Shown piece by piece: positions 27,213-36,692 of a DNA stretch of 64,000 bases (positions are counted from its first letter, which is position 1; each line of letters starts with the position of its first letter). Both the position numbers and the translations under genes were made by a program. This DNA comes from an uncultured Bacteroidales bacterium (lineage in GTDB: Bacteria > Bacteroidota > Bacteroidia > Bacteroidales > Paludibacteraceae). The stretch lies in the NCBI GenBank assembly GCA_902771935.1, contig CACXYM010000005.1, positions 79,323 to 143,322 on the forward strand, read 5' to 3'. A model generated the notes under the pieces. The model had not been told where the DNA came from. It saw nothing but the letters and a program-made list of their open reading frames with translations, and searched no databases.

Positions 27213-27656
27213 ATGACGAAGAGGGAAAAATATGAAATGGTGTTACCGCAGATAGAATCTGTGGTGAACGGCGAGAGTGATATGGTGGCTAATATGGCCA
27301 ATATAGCTGCTATTTTACACGAGACATTTGGTTTTTGGTGGACTGGTTTCTATCGCGTTGAGGGGAAGGAACTGATTCTTGGTCCGTTTCAAGGCCCTGT
27401 GGCATGCAATCGAATAGCGTTTGGGCGTGGCGTTTGTGGTACTGCATGGGAAAGAGGGGAGACAATATGTGTACCTAATGTACATGAGTTTACTGGACAT
27501 ATAGCATGTTCAAGTAAATCGAAGAGCGAAATAGTAGTACCTGTTTGGCGTGAGAATCAAGTGATAGCCGTTTTGGATATAGATAGTGCCGAATATGGCA
27601 CATTTGATGAAATAGATATAAAGTATTTAGAGGACGTAGTTAAAACAATGATATAA
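27213..27656 (+). CDS. Free methionine-(R)-sulfoxide reductase (GAF domain)
   Basis: 147 residues, one GAF domain. Cysteines in the family positions: VACNRIAFGRGVCGTAW (two Cys) and FTGHIACSSKSKSEIVVPV (the catalytic one), followed by VLDIDSAEYGTFD. This enzyme type (fRMsr, MsrC) reduces free methionine sulfoxide with thioredoxin, part of oxidative-stress repair. It lies 41 bases after mutL and ends just before a strong terminator. Confidence 0.9.
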   Translation: MTKREKYEMVLPQIESVVNGESDMVANMANIAAILHETFGFWWTGFYRVEGKELILGPFQGPVACNRIAFGRGVCGTAWERGETICVPNVHEFTGHIACSSKSKSEIVVPVWRENQVIAVLDIDSAEYGTFDEIDIKYLEDVVKTMI

Positions 27657-27688
27657 AAAAGTGCAGGATTTAAGTCCTGCACTTTTTT
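27655..27688. terminator. Bidirectional intrinsic terminator
   Basis: GTGCAGGA (27661-27668) pairs with TCCTGCAC (27675-27682), loop TTTAAG, flanked by A6 and T6. It can end both the plus-strand mutL-reductase transcript and the minus-strand CoA-transferase transcript that converges here. Confidence 0.92.
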
Positions 27689-27713
27689 GTGAATTTGAAC
27701 TATCAGTTTTAGC

Positions 27714-29219
27714 TTATCTCAGATAGTTTTCCCACTTGGTATTACGCATGTCTCCTGATTTGAGGAACTCTTCATGCATAGCGAGTGCGCAACTAAGCAC
27801 GTGCGGCGTGTGAGCAACCTTTGCCATTGCGAGGTACTCGTTAAGCAATGGGCGATATTGTGGATCCACACAGTTATCAATAATCTCATGCGCACGCTGG
27901 ATAGGACTCTTACCGCGTAAGTCAGCAATACCATGCTCGGTGATAATAATCTTAACCGAGTGCTCGGAGTGATCAAGGTGACTAACCATTGGTACGAAAG
28001 CAGAAATCGCGCCACCCTTAGCTGTGGAAGGCGTGGTGTAGATGGAAATATAGGCGTTGCGTGTGAAGTCACCGGAACCGCCGATACCGTTCATCATCTT
28101 CGTACCACAGACATGTGTCGAGTTGATATTACCGAATATATCCGCCTCAAGTGCGGTGTTGATAGTGATGAGTCCGAGACGACGAGCGACCTCAGGGTTA
28201 TTGGAGATTTCCTGCGGGCGTAGTACAAGTTTGTCACGGAAGAAGTCGATATGGTCCATGATGTGTTGGAGTTTATCGGCTCCTATAGTGAGCGAACAGC
28301 CGGAAGCGAACTTGATACGTCCTTCGTCCATCAGTCCTACCACGGAGTCTTGTATAACCTCTGTGTACATCTCGAATGGGGGTATGTGTTTATTCTCGCC
28401 GAGTGCACCGAGCACCGCATTCGCGACATTACCTACTCCCGATTGTATAGGCAGGAAAGTGGACGGGATACGTCCGGCTTTCATCTCCGCCTCCAAGAAG
28501 GCAGCCACATTAGCACCGATTTTCTCCGTAGTCTCGTCCAGCGGTGTGAACTTACCGACTTCGTTAGGGCGGTTTGTTTTAACGACCGCAACGAGTTTAG
28601 AAGCGGGAATAGTAATGCAGTCTGTACCGATACGGTCTGAGACATGATAGACAGGAATCTCGCGTCGTTGCGGCGGGTCTGCGGGTTCGTATATATCATG
28701 CATGCCACGCATAGTAGCCGGCATCGCCTCGTTAAGCTCGACAATAACCTTGTCGGCGAGTCTGCAGAAAGTAGGCATGTTTCCTACCCCTGCGGTAGGA
28801 ATGATTTCGAGGGTGTCTCCTTTTTCAATGATATCGCATGCTTCGATAATAGCGAAGTTAGGCTTCGGCAGGAATCCGTAGCGCAGGTCCTGCGCCAGTT
28901 CGGACAAGTGCATATCGAAGTAGTGAGCTCCTTGTGCGTTGAGTTCAGCCCTCAGGTCCTTATTGCCCTGATAGGGTGTACGGAACTCAATAGCATGAGC
29001 ACGCGCAAGCGCACCATCGCAACTGTCACCGGTAGAAGCACCGGTGTACACACCAATCTTGAAGGGTTTGCCTTCGGCATGAAGTGCTTCCGCCTTATGT
29101 GCGATAGCAGTAGGCACGTCTTTAGGTGCACCTGCGGGGGTGAATCCACCCATTCCGCAGATGTCGCCATTATTGACTAATTGAGCTGCCTGTTCGGCAG
29201 TCATAAACGGTAATGCCAT
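27714..29219 (-). CDS. Acetyl-CoA hydrolase/transferase family (acetate/succinate CoA-transferase type)
   Basis: 501 residues of the CoA-transferase family I. YTEVIQDSVVGLMDEGRIKF contains the glutamate that forms the glutamyl-CoA intermediate, and GVGNVANAVLGALGEN and GSGDFTRNAY are further family motifs. In acetate- and succinate-forming Bacteroidales it would swap CoA between acetyl-CoA and succinate. It begins 2 bases after the aldolase pseudogene, so it is in its operon, and ends at the bidirectional terminator. Confidence 0.88.
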   Translation of the reverse strand: MALPFMTAEQAAQLVNNGDICGMGGFTPAGAPKDVPTAIAHKAEALHAEGKPFKIGVYTGASTGDSCDGALARAHAIEFRTPYQGNKDLRAELNAQGAHYFDMHLSELAQDLRYGFLPKPNFAIIEACDIIEKGDTLEIIPTAGVGNMPTFCRLADKVIVELNEAMPATMRGMHDIYEPADPPQRREIPVYHVSDRIGTDCITIPASKLVAVVKTNRPNEVGKFTPLDETTEKIGANVAAFLEAEMKAGRIPSTFLPIQSGVGNVANAVLGALGENKHIPPFEMYTEVIQDSVVGLMDEGRIKFASGCSLTIGADKLQHIMDHIDFFRDKLVLRPQEISNNPEVARRLGLITINTALEADIFGNINSTHVCGTKMMNGIGGSGDFTRNAYISIYTTPSTAKGGAISAFVPMVSHLDHSEHSVKIIITEHGIADLRGKSPIQRAHEIIDNCVDPQYRPLLNEYLAMAKVAHTPHVLSCALAMHEEFLKSGDMRNTKWENYLR

Positions 29220-29221
29220 GA

Positions 29222-30188
29222 TTATTGTGCCTTTCCGTCAGAACCGAGAACGTTGATGATCTTGTGTTTGTAGAGTTCCTCCATGAGGTCACGTGCGGGA
29301 CCGCAGTATTTACGCGGGTCGAACTCAGCGGGTTTCTCCGCTAATACTTTACGAACAGCGGCAGTGAACGCGAGACGTGAGTCGGAGTCGATGTTGATTT
29401 TGCAAACAGCGCTCTTGGCAGCCTTACGGAGTTGCTCCTCAGGAATACCGACTGCATCAGGCAGTTTGCCGCCATATTTGTTAATCATATCCACATACTC
29501 TTGTGGAACAGAAGAAGAGCCGTGCAGGACAATTGGGAAGCCCGGTAATTTTTCCATAACAGCGTCAAGTACGTCGAAAGCCAATGGAGGAGGCACGAGG
29601 CGTCCTGTTTTCGGGTCACGTGTGCATTGTTCCGGTTTGAACTTATAAGCACCGTGGCTGGTACCGATAGAGATAGCGAACTTCTTCGGGTTTGGTGTAA
29701 TGGCTCTCTTCAGCGGCCACTTCATCTTCCACACCTGCTAAGACGCCGAGTTCAGCCTCAACGGTTACGTCGAACTGATGCGCATAGTCAACAACTTTCT
29801 TGGTGAGTGCGATATTCTCCTCATAAGGAAGAGCCGAACCGTCTATCATAACGGAAGAGAATCCGCTGTCAATACATGATTTGCAGGTTTCGAAGCTGTC
29901 ACCATGGTCAAGGTGAAGAACAATTTGAGGTTTCTCCCACCCTAACTCTTTGGCGTATGCTACTGCACCTTCAGCTAAGTAGCGGAGGAGTGTACCGTTA
30001 GCGTAGTTACGCGCACCTTTGGATACTTGGAGGATAACCGGCGACTTGGTTTCGGCAGCAGCCTTAACGATAGCTTGGAGTTGCTCCATGTTGTTGAAAT
30101 TGAAAGCCGGGATAGCATAGCCTCCCTTGATAGCCTTAGCAAACATCTCACGAGTGTTTACGAGGCCGAGATCTTTGTAGTTTACCAT
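29222..30188 (-). pseudogene. fba: Class II fructose-bisphosphate aldolase, broken by a deletion and frameshift
   Basis: Two frames together make one aldolase. The first (30188 down to a stop at 29645-29643) holds LGLVNTREMFAKAIKGGYAI, LHLDHGDSFETC and VEAELGVLAGVEDEVAAEES; the second (to 29222) holds AISIGTSHGAYKFKPEQ, IVLHGSSSVPQ and the C-terminal part. Zinc and substrate residues are split across the two. At about 29672-29684 the sequence passes from PEEV straight to AISIG, where related proteins have about a dozen residues (EDFVKKTGVDSL-like), so roughly 35 bases are missing. This is either a real lesion in a central glycolytic gene or an assembly error. The rest shows no decay. Confidence 0.88.
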
Positions 30189-30226
30189 AGTTAAAAAATT
30201 TATGTTGTTTATACAATTTATGTAGT

Positions 30227-32080
30227 TTATTTGTTTTTCTTAGTAGCAAGCAGGAAGTATGCAATAAGTGCGCAATATGCGCAGATAGCCAGTATCTCCG
30301 CGCCTGCGGATGCTGCCCAGTCAGTCAGGTAACACTCTACGCCGCAGAACTTAACGAGTGCAGAGACGACTCCCATCAATGCACCACCGGCGATAAATCC
30401 GCTGGCGATAAGCGTACCTTTCTGATTAGCCTCTTCCCCTCTCTTGTTAACGAGCCATGACACGGCTCCACCTACGAGTAGCGGTGTGTTGAGTGAGAGC
30501 GGGATGAACATACCTAAAGCGAAAGGCAGTACAGGTACGCTCATGAAATTAAGGATGAGCGCCAAGATAGCACCAGCCAAATAGAGCATCCACGGAGCTC
30601 CCTGTCCTGACATGAGCGGTTCGATAACCGCCGCCATAGCATTGGCTTGTGGTGCCACGAGTGCATTATCTCCCACAAAGCCGTAAGTCTTATTGAGGAT
30701 AATCATTACGCCACCAACAGTTGCGGCCGACACCAAAGTGCCAAGGAACTTCCAGGTTTCTTGCTTAGCCGGAGTTGTTCCTATCCAATATCCGATCTTT
30801 AGATCAGTAATGAACCCACCAGCCATAGCCAGAGCGGTACAAACGACACCGCCGATGACCATTGATCCGACCATTCCGCTTGCGCCTTTCATACCGATAG
30901 CAACAAAGACGACAGAGGCGATGATAAGCGTCATAAGCGTCATACCGCTGACGGGGTTGCTGCCCACGATAGCAATCGCGTTGGCAGCTACGGTAGTGAA
31001 GAGGAAGGAGATAACCGCCACGACGATAAATGCGACTAACGCCTGTACGAAATTATGCAGCACGCCCACCCAGAAGAAGACGAGCGTTACCACTAATGCG
31101 ACAGCGATAGCGAGCAGAAGGAATTTCATGCTCAAGTCGCGTTCTGTACGGATGGACGCTTTCGCAACCGCCTTACCCTTACCGCCTAACTCTTTGCCCG
31201 CCAGTCCGACAGCGGACTTGATAACTCCCCAGGACTTGACGATACCGATAAGCCCCGCCATAGCGATGGCACCAATACCGATAGGGAGGATAACCCACCA
31301 CGTGAAGAACGAACCGGCACAGATAATAGCCGCGTACTTGAGTCCGATGATATATCCCAAGCCCAAGACAGCCGCGCTGGTATTGATGGAAAAGACAAGT
31401 TTGAACTTCGCAGCCAGTACTTCCCCCCACGCCGTCATGCGGGTAGAGAGACTCTCTGACCACAGTCCGAAAGTGGAAACCACGAAGTCGTACAGTCCAC
31501 CTATCCCTGCAGCCCATAGCAGAGGTTTTGCCTGTGAGCCTCCCTGTTCTCCGGAGACGAGGACCTGAGTAGTAGCAGTCGCTTCGGGGAAGGGATATTC
31601 GCCGTGTTTCTCCTGTACAAAGTACTTACGGAACGGAATAAGGAACAAGATACCCAGACACCCTCCGAGCAGGCTGGACATAAAGACCTGCATGAAACTG
31701 ACCGTAATCTCGGGATACTTAGCCTGCAAGATATAGAGGGCAGGCAAGGTAAAGATAGCACCTGCGACGATAACGCCCGAAGACGCACCAATAGATTGGA
31801 TGATGACATTCTCGCCCAACGCGTTTTTGCGTCGTAAAGCTGTTGAAAGGCCTACGGCGATGATAGCAATAGGAATAGCCGCTTCAAAAACTTGGCCTAC
31901 CTTAAGACCCAGGTAAGCTGCTGCAGCAGAAAAGATAACTGCCATTACAATACCTAAAGTGACGCTGTAAGGTGTAACTTCAGGAAACGCTTTATTGCCA
32001 GGTAAAATAGGTTCATACTTTTCACCCGGTTTGAGAGGACGAGAAGCATTCTCCGGTAATTTAATATTCTCTTGTGCCAT
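30227..32080 (-). CDS. OPT-family oligopeptide transporter
   Basis: 617 residues with a short hydrophilic N-terminus (KYEPILPGNKAFPEVTPYSV) and about 14 hydrophobic helices. GIVMAVIFSAAAAYLGLKVG and GASSGVIVAGAIFTLPALYIL fit the bacterial OPT family of proton-coupled peptide or metal-chelate importers. It has a strong promoter (32107-32138) and ends 38 bases before the aldolase pseudogene. Substrate unknown. Confidence 0.88.
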   Translation of the reverse strand: MAQENIKLPENASRPLKPGEKYEPILPGNKAFPEVTPYSVTLGIVMAVIFSAAAAYLGLKVGQVFEAAIPIAIIAVGLSTALRRKNALGENVIIQSIGASSGVIVAGAIFTLPALYILQAKYPEITVSFMQVFMSSLLGGCLGILFLIPFRKYFVQEKHGEYPFPEATATTQVLVSGEQGGSQAKPLLWAAGIGGLYDFVVSTFGLWSESLSTRMTAWGEVLAAKFKLVFSINTSAAVLGLGYIIGLKYAAIICAGSFFTWWVILPIGIGAIAMAGLIGIVKSWGVIKSAVGLAGKELGGKGKAVAKASIRTERDLSMKFLLLAIAVALVVTLVFFWVGVLHNFVQALVAFIVVAVISFLFTTVAANAIAIVGSNPVSGMTLMTLIIASVVFVAIGMKGASGMVGSMVIGGVVCTALAMAGGFITDLKIGYWIGTTPAKQETWKFLGTLVSAATVGGVMIILNKTYGFVGDNALVAPQANAMAAVIEPLMSGQGAPWMLYLAGAILALILNFMSVPVLPFALGMFIPLSLNTPLLVGGAVSWLVNKRGEEANQKGTLIASGFIAGGALMGVVSALVKFCGVECYLTDWAASAGAEILAICAYCALIAYFLLATKKNK

Positions 32081-32106
32081 ATTATTACGTTTTACTGTTG
32101 AGCGTG

Positions 32107-32138
32107 CAAAAGTACAATATTTTTTTTATTTGTGCAAA
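32107..32138 (-). promoter_or_regulatory. Promoter for the OPT transporter gene
   Basis: Minus strand TTTG (32138-32135), 20-base spacer, TACTTTTG (32114-32107). Confidence 0.85.
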
Positions 32139-32154
32139 TAAAAAATGCTTTTTG

Positions 32155-33519
32155 CTATTTGGATATATCTGCCGATAATTTCATGTGTAATTTCCTATGT
32201 GAAGCAAGGAGTACTATAATAGCTGTGATGGCTGCCAACACATCGCTAATGGGAATAGACCACCATACTCCATCCAAAGGTTCTGCAAAAGCCATCGGCA
32301 GTAATAATGTCAGTGGAATGAGATAAATAACTTGTCGTGTGAGACTGAGGAAAATAGCACTTCCTGCTTTGCCGATAGAAGTAAAGAGGTTGCCGGTAAC
32401 CATTTGGAAGCCAATAATAAGCATGGTGCAACAAATGATACGCATCGGTTTGATTGTCTGTGCAATAAGTATAGGATCGTGGGTAAACATCTTTGTTACC
32501 ACTATCGGACAGAATTCTCCTAATAAGAAAACTATACCCATTACGCCTGTTGCATAAGCGCAAGTGAGGTAGAATGATTTTAGCATTCTGTCATACTGTT
32601 TGGCACCGTAATTATATCCTGCAATAGGTTGCATTCCTTGGTTTAGTCCCATAACCATCATAGCAAAGACAAAGGTCAAGCGGTTGATAACGCCATATGA
32701 TGCGATGGACATATCTCCACCAAATGTCTTCAACTGGTTGTTGATAATGATGACTACGAAACAATGTGCGATATTATATAGGAAAGGCGACATCCCTATA
32801 GCCAAGGCACGGCTAGTGATATGACGATTGAGACGCCAAATTCCCCGGTGGAATCGAACTAATTCGTTCTTGTCCATAAATTTGGTAAACTGCCAAATTA
32901 CTGCAACGGCTTGTGAAATGACGGTTGCTAATGCGGCTCCTCGAACACCCATCTCCATCCCGAAAATGAATAGCGGGTCGAGAATAATATTGACTATGAC
33001 AGCCACAATGGTAGCCGTCATAGAAAAACGTGGATGTCCGGCAGAACGTAGCAAGGCATTCAAACCAAAATAGATATGGGTGAGGATGTTGCCATACAAG
33101 ATAATCTCCATATAGTCATGTGCATATGCCAATGTATCCTCGCTAGCACCGAATGCCATCAGAATAGGGTCTAACCAGATAAGTCCTACAGCCATGACAA
33201 TAGCTGAGAGGATGATGTTCATGACAATGACGTTTCCTAAGACGCGATTAGCTCTATCGTAGTCTTTTTCGCCGAGATAGATAGCCAAGAGTGAAGATGC
33301 GCCGACTCCGACGAGACTACCAAACGCGGCGCATATGTCCATAAATGGCTTTGCCACCGTCAACGCTCCTAATGCCAAAGCTCCGCAACCGTGCCCGATA
33401 TAAATACTGTCAACGATATTATACAGCGATGTCGCCGTCATAGCTATGATGGCGGGCATTGCGTACTTAAAAAGTAGTTTATGTATCGGCGCTGAGCCTA
33501 ATTCTGTAGTGCTTGACAT
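32155..33519 (-). CDS. MATE-family efflux transporter
   Basis: 454 residues and about 12 transmembrane helices in two MatE halves. IHKLLFKYAMPAIIAMTATS and YNIVDSIYIGHGCGALALGA near the start are typical of DinF/NorM-like exporters driven by sodium or protons. The start lies inside the end of the Mrp gene (22-base overlap). It is the last gene of the holB operon. Substrate, drug or metabolite, not predictable. Confidence 0.9.
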   Translation of the reverse strand: MSSTTELGSAPIHKLLFKYAMPAIIAMTATSLYNIVDSIYIGHGCGALALGALTVAKPFMDICAAFGSLVGVGASSLLAIYLGEKDYDRANRVLGNVIVMNIILSAIVMAVGLIWLDPILMAFGASEDTLAYAHDYMEIILYGNILTHIYFGLNALLRSAGHPRFSMTATIVAVIVNIILDPLFIFGMEMGVRGAALATVISQAVAVIWQFTKFMDKNELVRFHRGIWRLNRHITSRALAIGMSPFLYNIAHCFVVIIINNQLKTFGGDMSIASYGVINRLTFVFAMMVMGLNQGMQPIAGYNYGAKQYDRMLKSFYLTCAYATGVMGIVFLLGEFCPIVVTKMFTHDPILIAQTIKPMRIICCTMLIIGFQMVTGNLFTSIGKAGSAIFLSLTRQVIYLIPLTLLLPMAFAEPLDGVWWSIPISDVLAAITAIIVLLASHRKLHMKLSADISK

Positions 33520-34538
33520 ATTTTATCAAAAAGCTCTGCTGCGGGATGGCCGTCTTGCAACGCAATTGGCATGCCGTTATCTCCTGCTTCACGAACGGAT
33601 TGCACCAAAGGAATTTGTCCCAATAAAGGTACTCCTATTTCCTCTGCAAGTTTTTTACCTCCGTCCTGTCCGAATATATAATATCTGTTATTCGGCAACT
33701 CTGCAGGAGTAAACCATGCCATATTTTCTATAATGCCTAAAACAGGAACGTTGATTTTTTCGTTTCGGAACATATCTACACCTTTCCTTGCATCCACCAA
33801 AGCAACGGGCTGCGGCGTTGTAACCACAATGGCTCCTGTGAGATGAAGTTCTGAAACAAGAGTGAGATGTATATCGCTCGTTCCGGGAGGTAAGTCAATG
33901 AGAAAATAATCCAGTTCTCCCCAATAGGCATCTTCAATGAGTTGCTTGACCGCATTGGAAGCTAATCCTCCCCTCCACACAACAGCATTAGTGGGGTCTA
34001 CGAAGAAACCAATACTCAACATTTTAACACCATATTGCTCGATTGGTTCTATCAAATCGCGACCATCTATGGTGACGGAAACAGGTCGGCAATCTTCGGT
34101 GTGGAACATCTTCGGCATACTCGGACCGTGAATATCCGCATCCAACAAACCGACTTTATATCCTCGCTTAGCTAATGCAACTGCGAGGTTGGCCGAAACA
34201 GTTGATTTGCCGACACCGCCTTTGCCACTATGGATGGCTATAATATGTTTGGCGTTAATGGAAGGTTTGCGTGTTTCGACTTGTGCGTTCTTGTGTACAA
34301 ACTTTGTATGAATGGTAACTGCGGCATTCTCATCCACATAGGTTTTAATTGCTGTTTCAGAAGCCTTGATGACAGATTTAAGGAATGGATCTGTGTCTTT
34401 CTCAAAGATTAGCGAGAACGAAACGGCCAAGCCGCTGATGCGGATATCATCTTCTAACATACCGGATTCAACTAGATCTTTTCCTGTTCCGGGATAGCGC
34501 ACAAGGCGCAAAGCATCAATTATTTGTTGTGGATACAT
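33498..34538 (-). CDS. Mrp/ApbC-type iron-sulfur carrier ATPase
   Basis: 346 residues. An N-terminal MIP18/DUF59-like region (about 1-95) and a P-loop ParA-like ATPase with SGKGGVGKSTVSANLAVALA and LLDADIHGPSMPKMF. It binds and delivers Fe-S clusters to target proteins. The CxxC pair of some Mrp proteins is absent here (WFTPAELPNNRYYIFG), as I recall for other Bacteroidota. Overlaps trmB by 23 bases and MATE by 22. Confidence 0.9.
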   Translation of the reverse strand: MYPQQIIDALRLVRYPGTGKDLVESGMLEDDIRISGLAVSFSLIFEKDTDPFLKSVIKASETAIKTYVDENAAVTIHTKFVHKNAQVETRKPSINAKHIIAIHSGKGGVGKSTVSANLAVALAKRGYKVGLLDADIHGPSMPKMFHTEDCRPVSVTIDGRDLIEPIEQYGVKMLSIGFFVDPTNAVVWRGGLASNAVKQLIEDAYWGELDYFLIDLPPGTSDIHLTLVSELHLTGAIVVTTPQPVALVDARKGVDMFRNEKINVPVLGIIENMAWFTPAELPNNRYYIFGQDGGKKLAEEIGVPLLGQIPLVQSVREAGDNGMPIALQDGHPAAELFDKICQALQN

Positions 34539-35277
34539 AATTGCGACCGTATGAACGGTAGTTGTCTTTTTCTATTTCTATATCAGGTTCTTCAAATGTT
34601 TCTTTATGTATTAATTGCCAACTGAGGTATTTGATGCTCATTCCTCGGTCAAGCCATTGTTGTTCATAATGCGTGCGGAGTGCTTTCGCATCATTGTATT
34701 GTCCTTCAACAGCATATAAATCATCGGTATCGGCAAGAAGAGGATAATTGTTGATGCGTATCATCTCACGTGTATAGGTATAGAGAAATGGGCTATCAGT
34801 TTTCAGATGGATAGTACCTCCATCCTGCATGATTTGTTGGTAGCGTGCCATGAAAAAAGTGGAAGTAAGTCTTTTGGTTGCTTTTTTCATCTGCGGATCA
34901 CAGAAAGTGAGCCATATTTCTTCGATTTCACCGGCGGAGAAGAATGAAATGATGTTCTCTATATTGGTACGAAGAAATGCAACATTTTGGAGGTTCTCTA
35001 GCTCGGCTTGTTTGGCTCCGGCCCACATGCGTGCGCCCTTGATATCGATGCCGATAAAGTTCTTTTCGGGATAGCGTTTTGCTAATCCGACTGTATATTC
35101 ACCTCTTCCGCAGCCAAGTTCCAAGACAATGGGGTTGTCGTTTTTGAAGTAGCGTTCGTGCCAATGACCCGCCATTTGAACTACGGGATTATCGTTATTC
35201 AATTCGCAAGCAGCACATTGGAAAACATTGTGGAATGTCTCCATCTCCGCAAACTTTTTAAGTTTATTTTTACTCAT
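34516..35277 (-). CDS. trmB: tRNA (guanine-N7-)-methyltransferase
   Basis: 253 residues; methylates G46 in the variable loop of tRNAs. The class I methyltransferase fold shows VLELGCGRGEYTVGLA for S-adenosylmethionine binding and IWLTFCDPQMKKATKRL with the catalytic Asp-Pro. The typical NYRSYGRNYV tail may contact RNA. It starts one base after gldH ends and overlaps mrp by 23 bases. Confidence 0.93.
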   Translation of the reverse strand: MSKNKLKKFAEMETFHNVFQCAACELNNDNPVVQMAGHWHERYFKNDNPIVLELGCGRGEYTVGLAKRYPEKNFIGIDIKGARMWAGAKQAELENLQNVAFLRTNIENIISFFSAGEIEEIWLTFCDPQMKKATKRLTSTFFMARYQQIMQDGGTIHLKTDSPFLYTYTREMIRINNYPLLADTDDLYAVEGQYNDAKALRTHYEQQWLDRGMSIKYLSWQLIHKETFEEPDIEIEKDNYRSYGRNYVSTTNN

Positions 35278-35278
35278 C

Positions 35279-35737
35279 TTATTTGGACTGTCTGATGATT
35301 ATTCCGACATCACTTACGCCTCGCAACTCTTCATCTCGCATGCCGTGTTGGATGGTAAAGATGTATTGTCCGGTATCAGGGAATTGATAGTTTTGCTCGT
35401 AAAGGACGGGCATTTCTATCCATTTATTTCCTCCGTTTCCGAGCCATCTTCCGCGATCGTCAGCAAGAAAGAACTCAATTGTGTCATGCTTGAGGCTATC
35501 TGCTCCAAAACCGCAGAATAACCACATGTTTTGGTAAGGATATGTTTCTATGTGACGCACGCAAAGGATGATGTCATAAAGATTGGTTGTGTCGTTTACT
35601 GGAATGGAATAGGATAAGATAGAATCTTCCTGCCAACCTGTTAAAGGCACGGACTGAAAGTCTGAATACATCGTTTTTGTGCAAGCACAAAAGAGCAGAC
35701 TAATCGTTATGGTTATCAGTAGGTTTTTGCCGGTCAT
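35279..35737 (-). CDS. gldH: GldH-like lipoprotein
   Basis: 152 residues from the ATG at 35737; a longer frame upstream overlaps the ricT tail and lacks a signal. The lipoprotein signal ends LLFCAC. Mature features SILSYSIPVNDTTNLYDI and FPDTGQYIFTIQHGMRDEELRGVSDVG match GldH, first found as essential for gliding in Flavobacterium and conserved also in non-gliding Bacteroidales. The start overlaps the ricT gene by 38 bases, as these two genes often neighbour each other. Confidence 0.82.
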   Translation of the reverse strand: MTGKNLLITITISLLFCACTKTMYSDFQSVPLTGWQEDSILSYSIPVNDTTNLYDIILCVRHIETYPYQNMWLFCGFGADSLKHDTIEFFLADDRGRWLGNGGNKWIEMPVLYEQNYQFPDTGQYIFTIQHGMRDEELRGVSDVGIIIRQSK

Positions 35738-36689
35738 AATTTCTATTTCTGTCGTTTCGGTGGTCGTTCCGTCGGTCATTATGATGATTTTTTTTGCGGT
35801 CAAACCGGTTCAAATCGCCTTGTCCCACATCGTTCTTGAATCCTAAGTCCGGAGTTTCTTCTTCCATGACGGGTGATCCGATTGTTTCTCCGCGGCGAAG
35901 AGCATCTTCGTAAATAGGAACTTCGTAATTGAGACAGCATTTAAGTTTAGCGCATTGTCCTGCGAGTTTCTGTGGATTGGGCGAGATGTGCTGTAGTCGT
36001 GCAGCACCGGTTCCGACGGAGGTGAAGTTAGTCATCCACGTGGAGCAGCACAATTCTCGTCCGCAAGGCCCGGTACCTCCGATGCGACCGGCTTCTTGTC
36101 TTGCGCCAATCTGTTTCATTTCAATTCGTACGCGAAAAGCTTCTGCATAGAGTTTGATGAGTTGCCTAAAATCAACGCGGCCATCAGCGATATAATAGAA
36201 AATGGCTTTGGTTCCATCGCCTTGATATTCGACATCGCCAATCTTCATTTCCAAGCCGAGTGATTTAGCAAGTTGCCGTGCTTTAATCATTGTTTCTTGC
36301 TCTTTTGCATGAGCAGTAGCAGCTTTGTCATGGTCTGCTTGTTCAGCAAGACGAAGGACATTTCGTATTTCGTAGCGATTGAGATCAATGTGGTTTTTCT
36401 TCATTTGGAGTTTGACAAGTTGTCCAGTAAGCACCACTTCTCCTAAGTCGTAACCAGGATTAGCTTCAACGATGACACTAACGCCTTTCTCCAAAGGAAG
36501 GTGATTTATATTTCGGAAGAACACTTTGCGTGTGTTCTTAAATTGGACTTCGACGAGATCGTTTTCTTCGATTTCATCGGGTAAATCCGAAAGCCAATCG
36601 GTTACGGGTAGCATGTGTGCGGAATTGCGGCAACAAGCTTTAGATGTAAATTCGCAGGCTTCGTTATTGAGTGTAAATTTTGGTTTCAT
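35700..36689 (-). CDS. PSP1/RicT-family protein
   Basis: 329 residues. The PSP1 domain carries the cysteine signature GGTGPCGRELCCSTWM and CAKLKCCLNYE, typical of RicT (YaaT), which in Bacillus forms a Y-complex with Fe-S clusters acting on RNase Y and RNA processing. The last ~35 residues are Asn/Asp/Arg/His-rich (NHHNDRRNDHRNDRNRNYDR), an unstructured tail that may contact RNA. Between holB (4-base gap) and gldH (overlap). A role in RNA turnover here is inference. Confidence 0.87.
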   Translation of the reverse strand: MKPKFTLNNEACEFTSKACCRNSAHMLPVTDWLSDLPDEIEENDLVEVQFKNTRKVFFRNINHLPLEKGVSVIVEANPGYDLGEVVLTGQLVKLQMKKNHIDLNRYEIRNVLRLAEQADHDKAATAHAKEQETMIKARQLAKSLGLEMKIGDVEYQGDGTKAIFYYIADGRVDFRQLIKLYAEAFRVRIEMKQIGARQEAGRIGGTGPCGRELCCSTWMTNFTSVGTGAARLQHISPNPQKLAGQCAKLKCCLNYEVPIYEDALRRGETIGSPVMEEETPDLGFKNDVGQGDLNRFDRKKNHHNDRRNDHRNDRNRNYDRQKPTDNHND

Positions 36690-36692
36690 ATA

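Noticed and set aside
30693-31568. 291-codon plus-strand frame inside the OPT gene
   Set aside because: Antisense to a multi-helix transporter; Thr/Ala/Pro-rich shadow composition.
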